Below are positions 34,678-42,013 of a stretch of DNA of 64,000 bases, in pieces. Both the position numbers and the translations under genes were made by a program. Source of the stretch: Bacteroidota bacterium (GTDB lineage: Bacteria > Bacteroidota > Ignavibacteria > UBA10030 > UBA8401); assembly GCA_008933835.1 (NCBI GenBank), contig WBUG01000010.1, forward strand, positions 1-64,000, in the 5' to 3' direction. The stretch's first letter is position 1. Each line of letters begins with the position of its first letter. The notes below the pieces were generated by a model, which was not told the DNA's origin, did no database searches, and was given only the letters and a program-made list of their open reading frames with translations.

Positions 34678-35637
34678 ATGATGGCAGAAGAACAGAAGTT
34701 CGATCCCAACGCCCCCATTCAGGTCGGCGGACAGGCGGTCATCGAAGGGGTGATGATGCGGGCGAAGGGGATGATCGCCACCGCGGTGCGCCGCGCCAAC
34801 GGCGAGATCGTGGTGAAGAAACAGCCGTTCCGCTCCGTCATCGAACGGTATCCCGCGCTCAACAAACCGGTGGTGCGGGGGGCGGTGGGACTGCTCGAGA
34901 TGATGTACATCGGCATCAGCACGCTCAATTATTCCGCCGAGATCGCGATGGAGGACGAAGAGGCGGCGAAGAACCCGGACGGGCCGAAGAAGGAACGGAA
35001 GGCGCAGACCTCGTTCGCCCTTACCATGACCCTCCTCTTCTCCCTGGCGCTCGGCATCGGCATCTTCTTCTTCCTCCCCCTCTTCGCGGCGACGCAGCTC
35101 TTCGACGTGGAACAGCGTCCCCTCGCGTTCAACCTGCTCGCGGGCGCCATCCGCATCGCCATCCTGCTGGCGTACCTCTACGGCATCTCGAAGATGAAGG
35201 ACGTGCACCGGCTCTTCCGCTACCACGGCGCGGAGCACAAGGCGGTCTTCGCCTTCGAACAGAACGCTCCGCTCACCGTGCGGGACGCCATCACGTACAC
35301 GCGCTTCCACCCCCGCTGCGGCACCAGCTTCGTGCTGCAGGTGATGCTCATCGCCATCCTCGTCTTCAGCGTGATGGACACCATCCTCCTCTCGCTGCTC
35401 GGCGAACTGACGCTCCCGGTCCGGCTGCTGACGCACATCCCCTTCATCCCCGTGCTCGGCGGCATCGGCTATGAGGCGCTCAAGTTCTCCGCCAAACACA
35501 GCGCCTCCGCCGCCGGCAAATGGTTCGTCGCGCCCGGCCTCTGGCTGCAGACCATCACCACGCAGGAACCGGACGAAGCGATGATGGAGGTCTCCCTCGC
35601 CGCGCTCAAGGCCGCGCTCGGCCGGGAAGAAGCGTAA
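34678..35637 (+). CDS. DUF1385 (YqhQ-like) membrane protein
   Basis: The track's start at 34246 lies inside the neighbouring divergent gene. The start used here is ATG 34678, giving ~319 residues. The N-terminal IQVGGQAVIEGVMMRAKGMIATAVRRANGEIVVKKQP and the histidine-rich KDVHRLFRYHGAEHKAVFAFE plus TRFHPRCGTSFVLQVMLIAI are diagnostic of DUF1385. Four to five hydrophobic segments are interspersed. In Firmicutes and other phyla it often precedes prfA, as it does here. Its biochemical function is not established. The HGAEHK and HPRCGTS motifs look like a metal or cofactor site within the membrane domain. Confidence 0.93.
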   Translation: MMAEEQKFDPNAPIQVGGQAVIEGVMMRAKGMIATAVRRANGEIVVKKQPFRSVIERYPALNKPVVRGAVGLLEMMYIGISTLNYSAEIAMEDEEAAKNPDGPKKERKAQTSFALTMTLLFSLALGIGIFFFLPLFAATQLFDVEQRPLAFNLLAGAIRIAILLAYLYGISKMKDVHRLFRYHGAEHKAVFAFEQNAPLTVRDAITYTRFHPRCGTSFVLQVMLIAILVFSVMDTILLSLLGELTLPVRLLTHIPFIPVLGGIGYEALKFSAKHSASAAGKWFVAPGLWLQTITTQEPDEAMMEVSLAALKAALGREEA

Positions 35638-35652
35638 GGGAAGGAAAATAGA

Positions 35653-35724
35653 TCGGTTCATTGGTTCATTGGTTCGTTGATTCAATGATACAATCAATCA
35701 ATGAACCGATGGACCAATCACTCG
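35653..35724. repeat. Octamer repeat and inverted repeat just upstream of prfA
   Basis: Sequence in an 8-bp register: tcggttca, ttggttca, ttggttcg, ttgattca, atgataca, atcaatca, atgaaccg, atggacca, atcactcg. The two halves are also inverted copies: ATCGGTTCATTG (35652-35663) and CAATGAACCGAT (35699-35710) are perfect complements. It fills the gap between the DUF1385 stop and 10 bp before the prfA start, so it would form the prfA leader or a hairpin within the transcript. Confidence 0.85.
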
Positions 35725-35734
35725 TCACTGCACT

Positions 35735-36823
35735 ATGAGTTCTCTCGTCGAAAAACTCCTCTCCATCAAGCGCCGCCATGCGGAGGTGCAGGAGCTCCTC
35801 GCCACGCCCGAGGTCATCGCCAATCAGCCGCGCAGCCGCGAGCTGGGACGCGAGTTCCGGGAACTGGAGTCCATCGTGAAGGCCTCGGACATCTACCTGA
35901 AGCTCCACAACGACATCGAGGGGAGCCGCGCCGTGCTGAACGCGGGGGGAGATCCGGAACTGAAGGAGATGGCGCTGGCGGAGATCGGCGAACTGCAGCC
36001 CAAACTGGCGGCGATGGAGGAAGAGGTGAAGCAGCTCCTCCTCCCCAAGGACCCGAACGACGACCGGAACGTCATCGTCGAGATCCGCGGCGGCACCGGC
36101 GGCGAAGAGGCGGCCCTCTTCGCGGCGGACCTCTACCGCATGTACGTCCGTTTCGCGGAACGGAAGAAGTGGAAGGTCGACACGCTGGACTGGAACGAGA
36201 CCGACAAGGGGGGATTCAAGGAGGTCACCATCAGCATCGACGGCGAGGACGTGTACGGCACCCTCAAGTTCGAGAGCGGCGGACACCGCGTGCAGCGGGT
36301 CCCCGAGACCGAGGCGCAGGGACGGGTCCATACCTCCGCCGCCACGGTGGCGGTGCTGCCGCAGGTGGAGGACGTGGAAGAGGTGAGCATCAACCCCGCG
36401 GACCTGGACATCGACACCTACCGCTCCGGCGGCAAGGGGGGACAGAACGTGAACAAGGTCGAGACCGCCGTGCGCATCACCCACCGTCCCACCGGCATCG
36501 TCGTGGCGTGCCAGCAGGAACGCTCGCAGCTCCAGAACCGCGAACGGGCGATGAAGATGCTCCGCTCCAAGCTCTACGAGATCAAGCTCAACGAACAGGT
36601 GAACGCGCAGGCGCAGGCTCGAAAATCCATGGTCGGCTCCGGCGACCGGAGCGATAAAGTGCGCACCTACAATTTCCCGCAGAACCGCGTCACCGACCAC
36701 CGCATCGGACTGACGCTCTACAGTCTGGACCGTTTCATTGACGGGGATATCGACGAGATGCTCGAGGCATTACGGCTGGCGGACCGGGCGGAGAAGCTCA
36801 CGACAATGAACAATGATCAATGA
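35735..36823 (+). CDS. prfA: Peptide chain release factor 1
   Basis: A 362-residue class I release factor. The catalytic loop RSGGKGGQNVNKVETAVRITH (~residues 228-250) contains the universal GGQ whose glutamine is methylated by PrmC. The stop-codon reading loop appears as RVPETEAQGRVHTSAATVAVLP; the PxT tripeptide (here PET) and the HTSA motif identify RF1 (UAG/UAA), not RF2. It frees finished chains at the ribosome. The last residues (TMNNDQ) are encoded by the start of an AT-rich heptamer repeat, an oddity for a conserved gene. The upstream neighbour is DUF1385, a common arrangement. Confidence 0.97.
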   Translation: MSSLVEKLLSIKRRHAEVQELLATPEVIANQPRSRELGREFRELESIVKASDIYLKLHNDIEGSRAVLNAGGDPELKEMALAEIGELQPKLAAMEEEVKQLLLPKDPNDDRNVIVEIRGGTGGEEAALFAADLYRMYVRFAERKKWKVDTLDWNETDKGGFKEVTISIDGEDVYGTLKFESGGHRVQRVPETEAQGRVHTSAATVAVLPQVEDVEEVSINPADLDIDTYRSGGKGGQNVNKVETAVRITHRPTGIVVACQQERSQLQNRERAMKMLRSKLYEIKLNEQVNAQAQARKSMVGSGDRSDKVRTYNFPQNRVTDHRIGLTLYSLDRFIDGDIDEMLEALRLADRAEKLTTMNNDQ

Positions 36824-36882
36824 ACAATCATCAATGAACAAATTTCTTTGTTAATTGTTCATCGTTGATTGTTGATTGTTCA
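36804..36882. repeat. Heptamer repeats, inverted halves, between prfA and tadA
   Basis: Left half in register: caatgaa, caatgat, caatgaa, caatcat, caatgaa, caaattt (36804-36845). Right half: ttgttaa, ttgttca, tcgttga, ttgttga, ttgttca (36848-36882). The halves are roughly inverted copies (CAATGAACAA versus TTGTTCATCG), so RNA from either strand could fold into a long AU-rich hairpin. It lies between two convergent genes and overlaps the final codons of prfA, so it may act as a bidirectional terminator. Confidence 0.88.
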
Positions 36883-37338
36883 CCGCTCCTTTCGTTTCTT
36901 CCCGAAGAACTCCTTCAGCAGCATCCCACACTCCTGGTCCAGCACTCCCCCGATGACATGCACCCGGTGGTTCAGCTTCTGGTTCTCGGTGATGTTCATG
37001 ACGCTTCCGCTCGCCCCCATCTTCGGATCATAGCAGCCGAAGACGACGGTGGGGATGCGCGACAGCACGATGGCGCCGGCGCACATCGGACACGGCTCCA
37101 TCGTCACATACAATACGCACTCCTTCAGGAACTTGCTCTCCAGATGCGCCGCCGCCGCGGTCAACGCGATCATCTCCGCGTGCGCGGTCGGGTCCCGCAT
37201 CGTCTCCACCTGGTTGTACCCCTTCGCGATGACGCTCCCGCCGTGCACTACGACCGCTCCCACCGGCACTTCGTCCGCATCGTACGCCCGTTCGGCCTCG
37301 CGCAGGGCGAGCGCCATCCATCGTTCGTGCGGGGTCAT
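36880..37338 (-). CDS. tadA: tRNA-specific adenosine deaminase
   Basis: The start was set at ATG 37338 (MTPHERWMALALREAERAY), giving 152 residues. The zinc site of cytidine/adenosine deaminases is complete: TAHAEMIAL (His and catalytic Glu, ~55) and MEPCPMCAGAIVLSRI (two Cys, ~85-88). It converts adenosine 34 to inosine in tRNA-Arg(ACG), the same tRNA encoded ~9.6 kb away at 46935-47008. It starts 1 bp after the stop of the kinase-like gene, so they are translated from one message. Free-base deaminases share the fold, but the conserved N-terminal and GGVLDQECGMLLKEFF C-terminal parts fit TadA. Confidence 0.94.
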   Translation of the reverse strand: MTPHERWMALALREAERAYDADEVPVGAVVVHGGSVIAKGYNQVETMRDPTAHAEMIALTAAAAHLESKFLKECVLYVTMEPCPMCAGAIVLSRIPTVVFGCYDPKMGASGSVMNITENQKLNHRVHVIGGVLDQECGMLLKEFFGKKRKER

Positions 37339-37339
37339 G

Positions 37340-37888
37340 CTACTTCTTCTCCGGGGTGTGAGGGTGCAGTCCCACAAGAGGACCGACCGGCGAGTCCACC
37401 GTCTCGTACACCTGCGCGGCGGAGAACTCCTTGAGGGCGTGGTTGATGCGCTGCGACGCGTTCTCGATCTCGTCGAGCCGCTTCTGCGATTCCTTGTCCG
37501 AGGCGGACTTGCGCAGCAGGCGCGTGTAGCCGAGGATGATGGCGAGGGGATTGTTGATCTCGTGTTTCAGCGTCAGGATGACCTCGTGCAGCGTCCGGAT
37601 CTGCGTCTCCTTCAGGGCGATGTCGTGCGACTTCTCCAGCATCTCACGCTCCTTGGCGTGGAGCCGCTCGCGCAGCTCGATCACCTTCACCATCGCGTAC
37701 GCCAGCAGCCACATCCAGAAGAGCGTGTCGAAATGCCGCAGCGCGTCGGTCGCCCCGAAATGCCGGTTCTTGAACCGGATGTAGAAGTCCATCGTGGTGA
37801 TGAAGTAGTAGCCGTAGATGAAGTACGACGCCAGGATGGCGGGATAGCGGAGGATGAACTCCTTGATCGCCGAGAGGGCTTTGGTCAT
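37340..37888 (-). CDS. Membrane-anchored HisKA-domain protein without an ATPase domain
   Basis: The start was set at ATG 37888 (MTKALSAIKEFILRYPAIL), giving ~182 residues. Two hydrophobic segments (~10-30 and ~55-75) are followed by a coiled-coil (ELRERLHAKEREMLEKSHDIALKETQIRTLHE). The dimerisation/phosphoacceptor helix then contains LKHEINNPLAIILGYTRLL (H box) and its second helix (KRLDEIENASQRINHALKEFS). The protein then stops. No N, G1, F or G2 box follows, nor does any appear downstream, since tadA starts 1 bp later. It could be a phosphotransfer or scaffold protein, or a relic. Tight coupling to tadA argues for an expressed protein. Confidence 0.72.
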   Translation of the reverse strand: MTKALSAIKEFILRYPAILASYFIYGYYFITTMDFYIRFKNRHFGATDALRHFDTLFWMWLLAYAMVKVIELRERLHAKEREMLEKSHDIALKETQIRTLHEVILTLKHEINNPLAIILGYTRLLRKSASDKESQKRLDEIENASQRINHALKEFSAAQVYETVDSPVGPLVGLHPHTPEKK

Positions 37889-37975
37889 GGTGTGACGATG
37901 GTTGTTGGGCGACAACTGTCGTCAAGATAGCGAGATGTTGTCAGGAAGGCAAATGCCGCGCGGAAGCGCCGGGGA

Positions 37976-38494
37976 TCACACCAGGAAGGAGGCCAGGGCG
38001 TAGGAAGAAGAGCCCAGAACGACGCCCATCAGCACGTCGCTCGGGTAGTGGACCCCCAGATAGACGCGGGAAACGCCGATGAGCAGTGCCAGGGCCGCCA
38101 TCACCGGCGCCAGCGCGGGGAGCGCGGCGCTAAACAGGAGCGCTGCCACGGTCGCGGCCGCTGTGTGCCCGGAGGGGAAGCTGAACTCGTCCGGAGGCTC
38201 CACCAGATTCTGAATGCCGGGCATGGCGTGGCAGGGACGCTTTCGGGTGGTGAGCTGCTTGATGGTCTTGTAGAGGGAGAGTTCGATCGCGAACGCGAGA
38301 AGTCCGGTGAGCAGCCAATCGGAGCCTGCGTCGGTCACGAAGAACAGCGCCGCGCTCAGCATGGCCCACAGATATCCGTCCCCCGCCTTCGTCACGAAGC
38401 GCATCAGCCGCGTCAGACCCTTCCCCCTCCGCGCGATGATGCGCAGGATGGCGCTCTCGTCCCACCCGATGATCCGCTGCCGTATCTGCTCCAT
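37976..38494 (-). CDS. PAP2-family membrane phosphatase
   Basis: A 172-residue integral membrane phosphatase. The three catalytic motifs are complete: KTIKQLTTRKRP (KxxxxxxRP), FPSGHTAAA (PSGH) and SRVYLGVHYPSD (SRxxxxxHxxxD). Five hydrophobic segments surround them. Members of this size dephosphorylate undecaprenyl pyrophosphate, phosphatidylglycerol phosphate or lipid A; the substrate cannot be told from sequence. It appears monocistronic, preceded by ~300 bp of non-coding DNA (38495-38796). Confidence 0.9.
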   Translation of the reverse strand: MEQIRQRIIGWDESAILRIIARRGKGLTRLMRFVTKAGDGYLWAMLSAALFFVTDAGSDWLLTGLLAFAIELSLYKTIKQLTTRKRPCHAMPGIQNLVEPPDEFSFPSGHTAAATVAALLFSAALPALAPVMAALALLIGVSRVYLGVHYPSDVLMGVVLGSSSYALASFLV

Positions 38495-38623
38495 GGTCCT
38501 TCCTTCTCCGTTCTGTGCCGCAAAGATGGCGAAAAGACGTTATGGATGTGTTAGCGGAGTGTTATCGATGTGTGAAGAGAATTTGATAATCAACAACTGA
38601 ATCAATTGTATGATCTGATGATT

Positions 38624-38655
38624 GAGGGATTGAATGATTGAAAAAGTGAAATTAT
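38624..38655. repeat. Short octamer-period AT-rich repeat in the 38495-38796 gap
   Basis: In register: gagggatt, gaatgatt, gaaaaagt, gaaattat. It resembles the other 7/8-bp period stretches in this window but is only four units long. The rest of this 300-bp gap holds a terminator (38734-38769) and no recognisable gene. Confidence 0.55.
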
Positions 38656-38733
38656 CAGAGAACGGGAGGTGAGAAAACGGTTGCACGCTTCTCACGACAT
38701 CCAATTTGAAAATTTTTACTTCTTCCGGAGGAC

Positions 38734-38769
38734 AAATAAAAAAGGTCCTTCCGGGGGAGAAAGGACCTT
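38734..38769 (-). terminator. Terminator after the PAS hybrid kinase gene
   Basis: Perfect 9-bp stem AAGGTCCTT / AAGGACCTT (38742-38750, 38761-38769), 10-nt loop, followed on the minus strand by TTTTTATTT. It lies 28 bp past the stop. Confidence 0.88.
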
Positions 38770-38796
38770 CAGCGAGTATGAGGAGGGGAGGTGCGG

Positions 38797-40773
38797 TTAT
38801 GGGGTGTTGCGGAACTGTTCCACCGTCCGCCGCAGGAGGTCGAACTGCATCGGTTTCTGCAGGAAGACGGTCCGTTGGTCGAGCCGGTTGCGGATATCAT
38901 GATCGGCGCCGGAGATGAGGATGGCCGGCGTCCGTTTCGTCTTTTCCAGGCCGCGCATGCGCTCGATGAGCTCCAGCCCGTCCATGCCCGGCATATTCAG
39001 GTCGGTGAGCAGCAGGTCGGGCGCGTCGGATTCGATGTACGCGAGCGCTTCGGCCCCTGTCGCGGCGAAGAGGATGCGCGCGTCCGGCGAGAGGCGTTTC
39101 ATGAACCGGGAGAGGATGAGCCGGTTCCCCTGCTGGTCGTCCACGATGAGCACGGTGCCGCAGCAGGGAGCGGAGGTCTTCGGGAAGGTGAGGCGGAACT
39201 CGGTCCCCTCCCCCGCTCCGGAGCGCACTTCGATGGTGCCGTTGTGCTGCTTCATGATCTCGGCGCACATCGGCAGTCCGAGCCCCGTCCCCGCCTCGCC
39301 GTGGAGCCCTTCACGGGTGTACTTCTCCTCCACTTTGAAGAGCTTCGGCAGGTCTTCCGCCGGGATGCCGGTGCCGGTGTCGGTCACCGTCAGCACGGTG
39401 CCGGAGGAGGTGTCGATGGCCACGCCCAGCTCCACGGTGCCGCCGGCCGGGGTGAACTTCAGCGCGTTCCCCGTCAGGTTCATCAGCAGCTGACGGAAGA
39501 GCGCCTCGTCCGCCGTGACCGTGGTGCCCTCCGGCACGGCGGAGCGGAGCGTGACCTTGTGACGGTGCGCCAGACCCAGCAGCGCCGAGACCACCTCGCC
39601 GGCGACGGTCCGCACGTTCACCGGCGCCGGGTTCACCCGCACACGGCCGGTCTCAAGCTTGGACCAATCGAGCAGTGAGTTGACCAGCGCGAGCTGCTGC
39701 TGCGCCGCATCGTTGATGAAACCGATGTATTCGAGCTTCTCCTTGTCCGTGAGGGACTGGAAATCGTTCTTCAGCAGGTCGCAGAAACCGAGGATGGAGC
39801 CGAACGGGGACCGCAGGTCGTGCGCGATGACCGCCAGCAGCTTGTCCTTCTGCGCGTTGGACCGCGTCAGTTCCTCCTTCGTCGCTTCGAGACTGCGGAT
39901 GGTCGCCTGGATCTGCTGCTCCATCTCCTTCCGTTCCGTGATGTCCTCCAGCGCCCCTTCGAATCCCGACACCGCGCCGGTCGCGTCGCGCAGCGTGCGC
40001 GTGTGCGCGAGCACCACGATGACGGCGCCGTTCCGTTTCTTGAGCATCAGTTCCACGGGACCGGACAGACGGCCGGAGCGCAGGTCCTCGTAGAACCTCT
40101 TCCGCTGGTCCGCATGGAGGTACACGTCGCGCGCAAGGTCCAGCGACAGCAGCTCGTCCACCGTATCGTAGTCCAGCAGACGCATCATGGCGGTGTTGGC
40201 GTTCGTCAGCTTCCCTTCCACGCTGGAGGTGTAGAGCGGCAGCACCGAGTTCTGGAACAGCGCGCGGTACTGGTTCTCGCTCCGGCGCAGCGATTCGTCC
40301 CACCGTTTCCGCTCGCCGATGTCGCGGTACTCGGTCAGCACGAACACCTCGTCCGCCGAATCCACCAGCACGGAGGTGATCACCTCCGCGTCCATCCGGC
40401 GTCCGCCGGAGAAATGGAGCTCCGTCTCGTACCGCTGCGTGAGCGAGCGTTCCTTCACCTGGCGTTTGTACTCCTCCATCACGAGTCCGCGGTCGATGGT
40501 GTGGTGGAGGAAGACGATGAAGGGAAGGTTCACCAGGTCCGGTTCGTTCATGCCGGACATCGCGCAGAACGCTTCGTTCACCGCGACGATGGTCCCGTCA
40601 CTGTCGGTCAGCAGCATGCCGTCGTGCGTGTGGTCCCACACCATCTCCAGCAGGTCCGTCGTGACCCGTTCAGAACGGTAGAACGAATAGTTGGATAACG
40701 ATTCCTCGGACTGGATCTGAGGTTCGTTCTGCAGGATGGAAATGACCTTTGCGGTCGTTGCCGATTGATTCAT
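38797..40773 (-). CDS. PAS-containing hybrid histidine kinase (PAS-PAS-HisKA-HATPase-REC)
   Basis: The start was set at ATG 40773 because GGGGGAAG lies just upstream; the track's start is 15 nt earlier. It has ~658 residues and no membrane segments. PAS 1 is at ~40-155 (DGMLLTDSDGTIVAVNEAFCAMSG) and PAS 2 at ~165-285 (PLYTSSVEGKLTNANTAMMRLL, then PAC-type VVLAHTRTLRDATG). HisKA has VIAHDLRSPFGSILGFCDLL (~325). The HATPase has NLTGNALKFTPAGG, DTGTGIPAEDL and GTGLGLPMCAEIMKQHNG. A C-terminal receiver domain (~535-655) has VDDQQGN, LLTDLNMPGMDG and LQKPMQF. All phospho-relay residues are intact. Soluble PAS sensing (redox, gas or ligand) is likely. No output regulator is adjacent. Confidence 0.94.
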   Translation of the reverse strand: MNQSATTAKVISILQNEPQIQSEESLSNYSFYRSERVTTDLLEMVWDHTHDGMLLTDSDGTIVAVNEAFCAMSGMNEPDLVNLPFIVFLHHTIDRGLVMEEYKRQVKERSLTQRYETELHFSGGRRMDAEVITSVLVDSADEVFVLTEYRDIGERKRWDESLRRSENQYRALFQNSVLPLYTSSVEGKLTNANTAMMRLLDYDTVDELLSLDLARDVYLHADQRKRFYEDLRSGRLSGPVELMLKKRNGAVIVVLAHTRTLRDATGAVSGFEGALEDITERKEMEQQIQATIRSLEATKEELTRSNAQKDKLLAVIAHDLRSPFGSILGFCDLLKNDFQSLTDKEKLEYIGFINDAAQQQLALVNSLLDWSKLETGRVRVNPAPVNVRTVAGEVVSALLGLAHRHKVTLRSAVPEGTTVTADEALFRQLLMNLTGNALKFTPAGGTVELGVAIDTSSGTVLTVTDTGTGIPAEDLPKLFKVEEKYTREGLHGEAGTGLGLPMCAEIMKQHNGTIEVRSGAGEGTEFRLTFPKTSAPCCGTVLIVDDQQGNRLILSRFMKRLSPDARILFAATGAEALAYIESDAPDLLLTDLNMPGMDGLELIERMRGLEKTKRTPAILISGADHDIRNRLDQRTVFLQKPMQFDLLRRTVEQFRNTP

Positions 40774-40875
40774 GACTTCCCCCGTCATTGAATTGAACTC
40801 GCTGTGCCGTTTAAGAGCAACGGGGGTGCCGGAGAATAACGGCGATTTTTAAGGATTTTGCCCGGTTTGAGATAG

Positions 40876-40904
40876 GGGTAGATTGTAGATTCTACAATCT
40901 ACCC
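40876..40904. repeat. 29-bp perfect palindrome built from GTAGATT heptamers
   Basis: GGGTAGATTGTAGA-T-TCTACAATCTACCC: 14-bp arms around a single central T. The left arm contains GTAGATT twice in tandem, similar to the GTAGATG unit at 5413-5510. It lies in a 317-bp gap (40774-41090), ~100 bp upstream of the hybrid-kinase start, so it could be an operator or a repeat remnant. Confidence 0.85.
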
Positions 40905-40921
40905 AAGCTCGAAGGGGTTTT

Positions 40922-40959
40922 GAGCGGTCAGGGCGTGTCGGAGCGGTCAGAAGTGTCTA
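40922..40959. repeat. Two tandem 19-bp direct repeats
   Basis: GAGCGGTCAGGGCGTGTCG (40922-40940) is followed immediately by GAGCGGTCAGAAGTGTCTA (40941-40959). They match at about 15 of 19 positions. They lie between the PAP2 gene and the hybrid kinase; a protein-binding site is possible but unproven. Confidence 0.55.
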
Positions 40960-41090
40960 GCTATGACACGACAAAGATGATATTGACATAGGATTCAGGA
41001 TTCACAGAGCGCAACGCCGAGCATCGGGTCATGATGGACGATTCTTGGCGTCGCACGACGTCCGGTTCAGCATGTACTCCATAGCGATGG

Positions 41091-41876
41091 TCAGAACGGA
41101 TAGGAGATGGTGAGGATCGGCGGCACAGGGGCGGGACCGCCGGAAGCGGCCGTGAAGGAGTTCTCGTCATTGCGGTGGAGGTACGGGATGGCGAGTCCGA
41201 TAGCGGTGCCGGCGACGGCGCCAACGAGCACATCGGTGGGATAGTGCGCCCCCGCATCGTACCGCAGATAGCCCACTCCGCCGGCGGAGAGGAGCGCTCC
41301 CGTCCACACGTACGGTACGGAACGGCTCCCCCGGTGATGACGGTCGTAGACGGCCGCCAGAAAGACCGCCGACGCGAACGCGAACGTGGTGTGACCGGAG
41401 AAGAACGAACGCGAAGGGTCGCTTCGCTCCTTCACCTCGAACGGAACGTCGGGATTGTAGACGAGCGGCCGGTACCGGAGCACCGGTCCTTTGGCGAATG
41501 ATGGGACGAAGGCGGCGTACGTCATGGTCTCGAGGTACATCAGCGTGAACGTCCCCCACCCCTTCCGCACGTCGGCGTCCGCCAGCAGCACGAGCGGTGC
41601 GCCGATGGTGATGCCGACGAGCCAGTCGCTGGCCGTTGCGCTCGCTTCGGAGTAGTTGTACGTCGCGCTCCGGTCGAACCGGTTCACCGCGGAACGGTCC
41701 AGTCCCGCGACGACCTCCCGCGTGAGCGGACGGAGCGTATCATCCAGGGCGGACGCAGCGAATGCCGTCGCGACGCCGGCACCAAAGATGATGCCGTCCC
41801 TCCCCCAGGAGCTCCGGAACGGTTCCTGTGCGGAGGCGGTGATCGTGACGAACAACAGCGGAACGATGAACTTCAT
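41091..41876 (-). CDS. Exported PAP2-family phosphatase
   Basis: A 261-residue protein with a signal peptide (MKFIVPLLFVTITASAQ), unlike the smaller PAP2 gene at 37976. Motifs are: KGPVLRYRP (first motif, with a short lead Lys..Arg-Pro), FFSGHTTFAFASAVF (SGH), and YLRYDAGAHYPTDVLVG (R..H..D). The periplasmic/outer-membrane subtype of Bacteroidota PAP2 proteins has the same layout, often with the last strand ending in an aromatic residue (here ILTISYPF), which may indicate outer-membrane association. The substrate is probably a phospholipid or isoprenyl phosphate and is not determined. Confidence 0.87.
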   Translation of the reverse strand: MKFIVPLLFVTITASAQEPFRSSWGRDGIIFGAGVATAFAASALDDTLRPLTREVVAGLDRSAVNRFDRSATYNYSEASATASDWLVGITIGAPLVLLADADVRKGWGTFTLMYLETMTYAAFVPSFAKGPVLRYRPLVYNPDVPFEVKERSDPSRSFFSGHTTFAFASAVFLAAVYDRHHRGSRSVPYVWTGALLSAGGVGYLRYDAGAHYPTDVLVGAVAGTAIGLAIPYLHRNDENSFTAASGGPAPVPPILTISYPF

Positions 41877-42013
41877 AGAGCGGACCGGGTTCGTATCGGA
41901 TGCATGGTGAGGATGCTGTTCATGCCGGAGGGATCATTGTGCTTCTCCTCCGTGCTTCATGGTAAAACAAAACATCCTCATTATCAATCCTGTCCGCTCC
42001 GCCTCCGGCCCCG

